Of a stretch of 64,000 bases of DNA, positions 7,770-15,219 are shown in pieces. The translations under genes and the position numbers were made by a program. This DNA comes from Kitasatospora setae KM-6054. GTDB taxonomy: Bacteria; Actinomycetota; Actinomycetes; Streptomycetales; Streptomycetaceae. Where the stretch lies: assembly GCF_000269985.1 (NCBI RefSeq), contig NC_016109.1, forward strand, positions 3,968,001-4,032,000, read 5' to 3'. How positions within the stretch are numbered: the first letter of the stretch is position 1; the number at the start of each line of letters is the position of its first letter. The notes under the pieces are model-generated. The model saw nothing but the letters and a program-made list of their open reading frames with translations, did not search any database and was not told the DNA's origin.

Positions 7770-9779
7770 CTACGGCCTGAAGCCGAGCCCCAACGCCTCG
7801 TTCCGCGTGTGCAGTGCCTGGGACGCCTGGGTCACGGGCACCTTCTCGTCGAGTTCCAAGCGCCGACCCACTGCCTGGACCAGCTGCCGTTGCCACGGGT
7901 CAAGACTATGTGTCTCCTTCGCCCATCGGGCGATCGCGAACCACTCGTCGACGGGAACGGCGAGAAGCTCCGCTTCCCTCCCTTCCGTGGCCACGTCGCT
8001 TCCGACAGACAGGCTCGCAGCGTGCAGGGGAACCTCCCGGAGCTCCTGTTCCAGCTCCCCCGGTACCGTCCACGACACCCGGGAGACCGCGTCCCAGCAG
8101 TCCCCCTTCTTCGCCCACTCGCCGACGTTGTTGCCCCGCTGCGGCCTGAGGACCGTCTTCATGACCAACGGGCAGAGCGAGTCGATCGCCGCCTCCAGGA
8201 CAGGCGAGATCCGCTGCTCGTGCCAGATTCGGTCGAGGTCGATGCGGCGTCCCGCGGCGAGCGACAACCTGGCCATCGTGTAGGTCGTGACCAGGCTCTT
8301 GTGACTGGCTGCCTTGTGGACGCCGGCGATCTTGTCGACGGCCTTGAAGAGGATCGCCATCGCGATGACCCGCCGGCAGTACTGGACGTCGACCTTGGGG
8401 GGATCATCCGCAAGCCGGATGGTGAACTCCACGAAGTTCTTCTGGGCACCTCGACCCACCAGATGCGGCAGTTGCTCCCAGGAGTGCACGTACTTGGCCA
8501 GGTCGGCCTTGGTGAACTTCTGCTTGAGGGGGTTGATCTGCTTGAACTTCTTCTGACGGGACGGAGTCTGGGCCTTCGTCAACTCGTCCGTGTACTGGCC
8601 GCGGGCCCGCTCGTAGAACCAGTGCGTCTCCTGGGTGCTGCCGTCGGCGGCAGGCGCCCAGAGAGAACGGGTGTAGCGCTGCACGTCGACGTGGTAGGCG
8701 TCGTTGGAGCTGAAGTCGACCTGGGTCACCCGGTTCTGTGTGTTCGAGTACTCCGAGATGCGCTTGACGATGTCCGTGAGGCGCTCCGGCGCCACCTTGG
8801 TCAGCTTCATCTGGACCTGTACGTGGGACAGGTCGGCCCGGTCACGCGCCCGAGCGTAGTAGAGCGAGGCGGTGGTCTGCCCACCGTTGACGATCTGCAG
8901 CCCCTGGACACTGCTGACGTGGGTCGGCCGGCCCTCCGAGTCCCGGACGAACCCGACCTCGGTCGCGGTGGCCGTGATTCCGTTGTTGTAGGCCAGGAAG
9001 CGCCCTGGCGCCTTGAGGATGGTCTCCCGGATCCCGCGGTTGACGTTGCCCCGGGCCTGGAGGAACGATCGCACGTTTAGTTCGAGCAGCCGCGTCCAGT
9101 GCGACTCGTACAGGTCGGCCAGCGTGCTGCCGGGAATCACTCCGAGCACGACCGAGTGGTCAGGCTCGTCACTGGGAGTCAGCACACACGGAAGCGGTGG
9201 GTCGAAGTCGACCATGATGGGCTCGGCGAGCGAGCCGGACGTCTCGTTCCTGTGCAGCCGTGCAAGGTCCCACACCTCGCGGCTCACCGGCAACCCGTCG
9301 AACTCCGTCGGCGGCACCTCGGAGGCGGTGCAGATCCTGTTGCTGAGGTAGAAGAGGCGGATACGGGCGACCTCGCTCAGCGCCTTGTCCACCGCCTCGC
9401 ACATGTCGTGCACGTCGGACGACTCGTCGATGTACTGCTTCAGCCCCTCCCGGCAGCGCCTGGCGAAGCCGAGGAGCCGCTTGAAGGCCGCGTCCATCTG
9501 CGCCTTGGTCGCCTTGCGGTCGAGCGGTGCGAGATCGAACTCCGTGACGAACAGGTCCAGCGTGGTGCCGTCCGTACTGACCCCGTAGCCGTATACCTCG
9601 AAACCCCGCCCGGAGTGGTACGCCGAGAAGGGGTTCTCCAGCACCCCCGCCTGCTCCAGGTCGTAGAGGACGCGGGCGGTGAAGACCGCCGGATGGGTCG
9701 TCGAACCCTCCGCCTCCGCCGTCGCCTGCACGTCCGCGACGAGGCTCCTCGCGTACTCGGACAGGTCCTGCTCAGCCAT
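7770..9779 (-). CDS. AIPR-family (abortive infection phage resistance) protein
   Basis: Encodes 669 residues. The AIPR core is recognisable: LNVRSFLQARGNVNRGI, then FLAYNNGITATA around residues 260-275 and VNGGQTTASL at about 297-306, which form the family signature. The C-terminal third is helical. AIPR proteins occur in phage-defence islands and with restriction systems; their biochemical role is poorly defined. Its start overlaps the 3' end of the PD-(D/E)XK gene by 8 bp, so translation is coupled. It precedes vsr by an 80-bp gap. The length is within the usual range for the family and I see no disruption. It probably acts in one complex or pathway with the helicase and the GHKL ATPase (inference from operon structure). 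Confidence 0.9.
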   Translation of the reverse strand: MAEQDLSEYARSLVADVQATAEAEGSTTHPAVFTARVLYDLEQAGVLENPFSAYHSGRGFEVYGYGVSTDGTTLDLFVTEFDLAPLDRKATKAQMDAAFKRLLGFARRCREGLKQYIDESSDVHDMCEAVDKALSEVARIRLFYLSNRICTASEVPPTEFDGLPVSREVWDLARLHRNETSGSLAEPIMVDFDPPLPCVLTPSDEPDHSVVLGVIPGSTLADLYESHWTRLLELNVRSFLQARGNVNRGIRETILKAPGRFLAYNNGITATATEVGFVRDSEGRPTHVSSVQGLQIVNGGQTTASLYYARARDRADLSHVQVQMKLTKVAPERLTDIVKRISEYSNTQNRVTQVDFSSNDAYHVDVQRYTRSLWAPAADGSTQETHWFYERARGQYTDELTKAQTPSRQKKFKQINPLKQKFTKADLAKYVHSWEQLPHLVGRGAQKNFVEFTIRLADDPPKVDVQYCRRVIAMAILFKAVDKIAGVHKAASHKSLVTTYTMARLSLAAGRRIDLDRIWHEQRISPVLEAAIDSLCPLVMKTVLRPQRGNNVGEWAKKGDCWDAVSRVSWTVPGELEQELREVPLHAASLSVGSDVATEGREAELLAVPVDEWFAIARWAKETHSLDPWQRQLVQAVGRRLELDEKVPVTQASQALHTRNEALGLGFRP

Positions 9780-10782
9780 CGGTTCCCCCGGTCAGCGCCG
9801 CGACTTCGTCGTCCGTGGCTCGGTAGTCTTCCAGACCGCCGACCGCCACGTGGTAGCGGCAGTCACTGACCCCTTCCGGCAGGTCGGACTCCACCAGACG
9901 GGGAAACTCATCCCTGACATGCCAGAAGCGCATGTCGCGCAGGGTGTACCGGTGCTCGTCGTACAGTTCGCGGTGTCCCGGCAGGTAGCCGGCCTGCGTG
10001 AGCGCCCCGTCGAACCGCGCGCGGGCTGCGGAGCCCGCGAGTCTGCGCCGGACACCGTCGACCACCTGGTTGAGGCTCTGCCCCGATCCGCCCTGCCGCT
10101 CGTCCAACGAGACCAGGCAGAGCAGCAGCGCGGGCACCCCGGTACTGTCAAGCTGCCTCTCGCTCGCGATCCGGAGCGTCTGCGGTCGTTTGGCCGTGCT
10201 GGTCTTCACCTCCAGCGCGACTCGCGCCAGTTGGAAGTCCTGGTTGGCCCCGGTGGGGCCGGCCCATGCCCCGACCGCTTCCAGGTCCGGGAGCACGCCG
10301 AGGAGCCTGTCCCTCAGGACGACGAGCTCGCCGACGAGGCCGCGCCGAGCCTCTGGCGTCAGCCCGGTGCTGCCCACGGTTCGAAGCAGGTCCTGCCACC
10401 GCTCGTAGCGTTCGACTGCGGCGGACAGCGCCCCAGCAGCGTCGACGGCGAGACTCGCCGTCTCGGCAACGTCGGTGACCAGAGGGTTGAACACCTCTCG
10501 GAGTTCGCCTGCCTTGAGTACGAGTCTGAGTTCGTACTCAAGGCGGGACACCGCGTTGAGCTGGATCTCGATCCCGGCGGTACGCGGAAGGTGCTGGACC
10601 GTCCTCACGACGTGACCTGCCGAATGCGCGTCAGACGAGATGACCAGCATCCGGTCGCCGTTCGGATGACCCACTGACAGGTGTATGTCGACCGGCGAGT
10701 ACGGGTACAACCGCCGCTGCGAGCGCCCCGGCGCTCCCTGCGGCGTCTCGAGCTCAGTCCAGTCCTCCTCTGTGACGCTCAC
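9772..10782 (-). CDS. PD-(D/E)XK-motif putative nuclease
   Basis: Encodes 336 residues from a GTG overlapping the Z1 gene stop. The nuclease-like core is visible: GLVGELVVL with E152, then GANQDFQL with D182 and ALEVKTS with E191-V-K193, giving an E...D-X8-E-X-K arrangement typical of restriction-endonuclease-fold enzymes. The N-terminal 90 residues are beta-rich, and a helical segment connects them to the core. The family (a putative PD-(D/E)XK family in Pfam, formerly a DUF4420-type entry) is regularly next to Z1 helicases and AIPR proteins. It is the most likely DNA-cutting subunit of the operon. Overlaps on both sides (4 and 8 bp) indicate translational coupling and fixed stoichiometry. 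Confidence 0.88.
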   Translation of the reverse strand: MSVTEEDWTELETPQGAPGRSQRRLYPYSPVDIHLSVGHPNGDRMLVISSDAHSAGHVVRTVQHLPRTAGIEIQLNAVSRLEYELRLVLKAGELREVFNPLVTDVAETASLAVDAAGALSAAVERYERWQDLLRTVGSTGLTPEARRGLVGELVVLRDRLLGVLPDLEAVGAWAGPTGANQDFQLARVALEVKTSTAKRPQTLRIASERQLDSTGVPALLLCLVSLDERQGGSGQSLNQVVDGVRRRLAGSAARARFDGALTQAGYLPGHRELYDEHRYTLRDMRFWHVRDEFPRLVESDLPEGVSDCRYHVAVGGLEDYRATDDEVAALTGGTDG

Positions 10783-13565
10783 TCGCCGTCCTCCCCCGCG
10801 TCGAGCGGATAGATGTCCTCCTGCAGGTAGATCCTGTTCGCCAGGTACTCCGTCCGTACGTGGCGTTCGGACACGGGGAAGCTCACCTGGAAACCCACGA
10901 GGTAGGTCGGCGTGTTCGTCTCGCTTCCCTCTTCTGCGGCCACGATGATCGGGTAGAGCAACAGGAGCGCCTTTCCGGGATCCCGCTGCCGACGCAGGTA
11001 GACCCCTGAGGGCTCCTTCGGCTCCTTGGGCCTCTCCCTCTCCCGCGCCTCTGCCTTGGTCGCATCAAACGCCCGCTCGACCTGCCCCTCGTCCAGGTCG
11101 AGCTGCTCGTCCACGGGACTGAGCACCCGTCGGATGGTGTACCGGCCCTCCCCACGGAAGTCCTCGTTCAGGGCGGCCCGTCGCACCGGCCCCACCTCGT
11201 GGCCCCCGACGAACAGCGTGGAGGCCGCCTGGGAGCTGCTGACGAGTGCGACGGTCCAACTGCCCAACTCGCCGTTCCGGGCACACTGCTCGATGTAGTC
11301 CGCGATCAGACGCGGGCGCACCCGCTGTGCCATCCGGTCGGCCCGGTAGCCGGCGAGGAAGGCGGCCACACGGTCCGGGTTGACACCAGTCCATGTCACG
11401 GTCCCGCTACGACCGTCGACCTCAGGAGAACTCAGGACGTCGAGCTGCCTGACGAGCTGTTCGAGGGACTGGAGGTTGTGGCGCAGTGCCTGGGTCCCGA
11501 GATCGAAGATGACGGTCTCCGGCCCTTCCCCGGAGTAACTGAGCAGGACACGCTTGCCGTTGTTCATCTTGTTGGCGGCCGTGACCATGAGGCCCAGAGA
11601 AGAGGCACGGACCTTGAGGCCGAACTCCCGGGGGGTGAGCCCGAGCGTGGACATCTCCTCCACCTCGCGGCGGAGCTCGTCCGCCGCCGACGTCACCTCG
11701 ACGTACGCTGCCTGCACCTCGGGCGTGGTGTACAGGCGGCACAGGTCCTCGAAACCGGGCCGGTACCCGAACCACCTGCCCATCTGCAGGAGGCTGTCGT
11801 ACGTGTTCGCCCAGCGGAGGTAGTAACTGACGGTGAGCCCTTCCAAGGTGAGCCCCCGGGAGAGCTTCTGGCCTCCGATGGCGATCACGGACAGGCCGAT
11901 CCTCCTGTGCTCGTGGTAGTCGAGCACGTCCTGGGAGGTTCCGTTGATCGACTTGACGGTGATCTTCTTCAGTGCGTCGAAGAGCTCAGCCTCAACCTTC
12001 TCCCAGGTCAGAGGCAGTGCCTCGTCAGGGTCGAAACAGTCCGAAGTGGGCTCGAAGTCCTCCTCCCACAGCTGTCGGAAGTCCGCCAACAGCTCCGCGC
12101 CGCGACCGTAGCGGTCACGCAGCACGTCGCGGAGATGACGCAGGAGGTCGTCCACCTGCTCGTGGACCTGCCCCTGAACCCGCGTGAACCGGGTCACGTG
12201 CACCAGCATCGAGTTGTGCACCCGGATCTGCCCACGTGCGCGTCGCGCGGCACAGGTCAGGACGAACGCCATCACCGCGTCCCGGAGCGACGCGGGTGCC
12301 TCCCCCTTCACGTTCGCGCTCGCCTTGTGCTTCAGGGGGAGCCAGCCCTCCGCGTCCCGGACGTGCCGGACGAGGGGCAGCGGCACGACGTCCGGCTCGT
12401 CGTCGTCCGCGACTTGGAGACCGAAGACCCGTTCAGGGCCTAGGTAGTTGGAAGGGGAGGGGAGGCTGCGCACGAAGCTCTCGGGAAAGAGGTCCTCCCC
12501 GGCCTTCTCGTGCTCTGCGTCGGGGTCGATGTAGATGTTGGCGAAGGGTGTCGCCGTGTAGCCGACGTAGGCCGACTTCTCGAAGGAGTTGAGAAGCTCA
12601 CGGATCGCCTGGTTCGTCTTCGTCGGGTCCGCGTCCGGGTCCTTCACGGTGTTGATCGAGGCGTTGTCCGCCTCGTCGTCGATCACCAGGAGGGGAATGT
12701 CCTGGACGATCTTCCCCCCGTCGGCGAGCTCGGTCCCCTGCACGTCGACTGCCCAGTTCCGCAGGTACTCCAGGATGCGCCAGTGCTTCTTCACCACGAG
12801 GACCACGGGGAACCGGCCGAGTGGGAAGTTGATGGTCGCTGCGGCCTTCCGTCCGAAGTCCCCGTCCTCGCGGCTGTTGGTCGGAGAGGCGATGTCCAAC
12901 CTCTTGCGCCCCTGGAGCGGCATACGCCCAGCGCCCATGGCGCGCGTCCGCCCGGGCTCGTTGGCCCGCATCTGGTACTGCGTGTTGAAGCCCAGCAGCC
13001 CCTCGTCAATGCGGAGCTGCGTCTGGCTGCGTAGGTCGTTGTGGATACCGGCCAGCACGACGATGAACTGGTAGCCGGCGTCGACCGCCTTGGCTCCCAG
13101 GCCGATGTACTGGCCGGTCTTGCCGGACTGGACCTGTCCGATGACAAGGCCCCTTCGTCGCCAGGGCCCCTGGCGACGTGGGTCCTCCAACTGACCGAGG
13201 ACGTCGTCAGTGGTCTGGTCCAGGCGACGGACCACCGAGAGAGGGAGCTTCTTCACGTCCTCCAGGAACCAGCGGTAGCGTTCCCAGAAGTCCCAGGAGC
13301 GGTCCACCTTCGCTTCCTGGAGCCACGCCTCGTGCCCCTTCGGGTCCGACAGCCCCAGGGACCGCTCCTGGAACACGGTGACCAGCGTCTCCACCTCTTT
13401 GAGCAGCTCGGCGCGGTCCAGCTGCTCGCCTCTGCGCGCCAGCATGATGGAGACCATGTCGACCGCTTCCTCGACCTCGTCCTGGGTCGGCTGCCGACCG
13501 TGGTCCAGGAACCCGCGCACCAGCCGAATGGCCCGGCTGAGGGGCTCGTTGGGAGAGTCACCCAT
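10779..13565 (-). CDS. Z1-domain superfamily 2 helicase/ATPase
   Basis: Encodes 928 residues from ATG 13565, with GGAGG 6 bp upstream; the frame is open further upstream but overlaps the previous gene. A Walker A motif GQVQSGKT (K149) and a DEAD-type Walker B (D297EAD300) define a superfamily 2 motor, with YTATPFANIY as motif III. The Z1 domain follows: GGQKLSRGLTLEGL and LQMGRWFGYRPGFEDL (M595) carry the conserved residues. The C-terminal 200 residues are variable. Z1 helicases occur with GHKL ATPases and DNA methyltransferases in predicted restriction-modification systems. It should translocate on or remodel DNA for the nuclease partner. It starts 64 bp after the GHKL gene and overlaps the next gene by 4 bp. 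Confidence 0.92.
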   Translation of the reverse strand: MGDSPNEPLSRAIRLVRGFLDHGRQPTQDEVEEAVDMVSIMLARRGEQLDRAELLKEVETLVTVFQERSLGLSDPKGHEAWLQEAKVDRSWDFWERYRWFLEDVKKLPLSVVRRLDQTTDDVLGQLEDPRRQGPWRRRGLVIGQVQSGKTGQYIGLGAKAVDAGYQFIVVLAGIHNDLRSQTQLRIDEGLLGFNTQYQMRANEPGRTRAMGAGRMPLQGRKRLDIASPTNSREDGDFGRKAAATINFPLGRFPVVLVVKKHWRILEYLRNWAVDVQGTELADGGKIVQDIPLLVIDDEADNASINTVKDPDADPTKTNQAIRELLNSFEKSAYVGYTATPFANIYIDPDAEHEKAGEDLFPESFVRSLPSPSNYLGPERVFGLQVADDDEPDVVPLPLVRHVRDAEGWLPLKHKASANVKGEAPASLRDAVMAFVLTCAARRARGQIRVHNSMLVHVTRFTRVQGQVHEQVDDLLRHLRDVLRDRYGRGAELLADFRQLWEEDFEPTSDCFDPDEALPLTWEKVEAELFDALKKITVKSINGTSQDVLDYHEHRRIGLSVIAIGGQKLSRGLTLEGLTVSYYLRWANTYDSLLQMGRWFGYRPGFEDLCRLYTTPEVQAAYVEVTSAADELRREVEEMSTLGLTPREFGLKVRASSLGLMVTAANKMNNGKRVLLSYSGEGPETVIFDLGTQALRHNLQSLEQLVRQLDVLSSPEVDGRSGTVTWTGVNPDRVAAFLAGYRADRMAQRVRPRLIADYIEQCARNGELGSWTVALVSSSQAASTLFVGGHEVGPVRRAALNEDFRGEGRYTIRRVLSPVDEQLDLDEGQVERAFDATKAEARERERPKEPKEPSGVYLRRQRDPGKALLLLYPIIVAAEEGSETNTPTYLVGFQVSFPVSERHVRTEYLANRIYLQEDIYPLDAGEDGE

Positions 13566-13629
13566 GATCGGCCTCCGGATCGGTCGAGTGATGTCGGTTG
13601 CAAGGCTACGGTCGGCTGGCGGTCCGTGT

Positions 13630-15102
13630 TCACGAACTCCAGAAGCCACTGAGCTGGTCGAAGGGCGAGAGCGTACGAAGCCTGTCCCTTGCCGCGTCGG
13701 GTGAGCGCCCACCAGCCACCAGAGACTCGAAGATCTGCTGGGCCACCTCCGTGACGTCGACGTCCGCTTCGGCCGTAGAGCCGCCGAACGGCTCCGGATC
13801 GTCCTCGGTGTCCATCTCGTGCATCGCCCGCAGCGTAGCCACCGGGACGGTCTCCTCGAGAAGTCGGAGGAGTGCACGCACCCGCGCGGTTTCGGTCCCG
13901 CCCGTCTTCAGCACGGACTGGACGAGGGGATGGCTGCGGTTGATCCGACAGGTCAGCCGACCGTCGCTCCTGTTGACCAGCCACGGGTAGACGAGCGGGT
14001 CCCCGTGGGTGCGGGCGGCGACCAACCCTCGATGCCTCAGCACGTCCGCTGCTCGGTCCCGTGTCGCACGGGCCATGCGCTCCAGGATCGGGCGCAGCGC
14101 GACGGGCGGAACCATGCTGGACTTCCTGACGTCGACACTCCAGTCGACGTCGGCCTCCGCCGGGACGTCGACCGCGATCCGCGCCAAGTTGTACTTCTCC
14201 TCCTTGCGTAGACCCCGAAGTCCCAGCCAGTCGCCGGCAAGGATCAGTCGGTCACGGCGGTAGACATAGAAGCCCTGCTGGTCGAGCCACCCGCTGGGGC
14301 CCCCGGCACTCTCGTGCTCCGCGGTGGTGAGCCGTTGGGCACTGGGAAGGACGAACGCCTCGATCCTCACCTCGCCGCCGTTGACCGGATGCCGTTCGGG
14401 TGGGAGACGGAGCACGGACGGATGGTGGGCAAGGAACGGATCCCATGCCTTCACCGCTGTGCCCGAGAGCCTCAACCGACGTCTGCCGACGCCGGTCAGG
14501 TAGCGGGCGAAGACCATGGCCAGATGCCCCTCGACGCGTCGGGCCTCCGCGTAGAACTGCCTCTGTAGCCGCGTGTCGCGCTCCGACGCTTCCGCGTACC
14601 CGTTGAGCCGTCGCCAGAGCACGACAGTGCCCCTTCGCCGGCCAGCCCGAAGGCGCGCCAGGATCGTTTCGGTCTCGTCGTCGACCTGGCTGAGCAGTCG
14701 CCACTCGCCCGTCGACTCGACGAGGTCCAGATCCCAACAGCGCGTGTGCCACCCTCCCGACACGCACGAGGTGACGACGAGCTGCCTCGCCTGCGAGAAC
14801 GAGGCGGACTTCAGTCCCACCCCGAACCGGCCGAGGTCCCCTGAGGACCGCTCCGCCTGGGGGCCACGGGCCGCCACAGTCATCGCCGTGGCCAGCTTGG
14901 CCGGGGACATGCCGGTCCCGTCGTCAGCCACGGAGATCCACGTCTCCGAACCAGCCCAGGTGAAGTCGACATCGATTTCGACGGCCTCCGCCGAGATGCT
15001 GTTGTCTACGAGGTCCGCCACGGCGGCAGGCAAGGAGTAGCCGAGGGAACTGAGCGTGGCGATGAGTCCGGCCGGTTCCGGAGGAGCCAGTTCGTAGGTC
15101 AC
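13630..15102 (-). CDS. paraMORC/MutL-like GHKL ATPase
   Basis: Encodes 490 residues. The N-terminal GHKL site is complete: D30LVDN34 (N-box), D60DGTGM65 (G1) and GRFGVGLKSAS at 91-101 (G2). The layout resembles MutL/MORC rather than histidine kinases: no H-box, and a following domain of about 250 residues that probably corresponds to the S5-like transducer fold. The C-terminus is acidic and probably flexible. Iyer, Abhiman and Aravind described such prokaryotic MORC relatives in restriction systems with superfamily 2 helicases. ATP-driven dimer clamping on DNA is the expected activity. It lies between the methyltransferase and the Z1 helicase. The GTG start has only a weak ribosome binding site, so coupling to the upstream gene is likely. 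Confidence 0.9.
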   Translation of the reverse strand: MTYELAPPEPAGLIATLSSLGYSLPAAVADLVDNSISAEAVEIDVDFTWAGSETWISVADDGTGMSPAKLATAMTVAARGPQAERSSGDLGRFGVGLKSASFSQARQLVVTSCVSGGWHTRCWDLDLVESTGEWRLLSQVDDETETILARLRAGRRRGTVVLWRRLNGYAEASERDTRLQRQFYAEARRVEGHLAMVFARYLTGVGRRRLRLSGTAVKAWDPFLAHHPSVLRLPPERHPVNGGEVRIEAFVLPSAQRLTTAEHESAGGPSGWLDQQGFYVYRRDRLILAGDWLGLRGLRKEEKYNLARIAVDVPAEADVDWSVDVRKSSMVPPVALRPILERMARATRDRAADVLRHRGLVAARTHGDPLVYPWLVNRSDGRLTCRINRSHPLVQSVLKTGGTETARVRALLRLLEETVPVATLRAMHEMDTEDDPEPFGGSTAEADVDVTEVAQQIFESLVAGGRSPDAARDRLRTLSPFDQLSGFWSS

Positions 15103-15219
15103 CTGTCGTCCACCCCATCTCTCCCAGGCCAGCCATCTCGGGTCCTCGCGAACACGGCAACGGGATCCCGACCTACCGGGTCACCTGCCTGCCGGGGCCT
15201 CGCTCGCATCGACGGTGAC

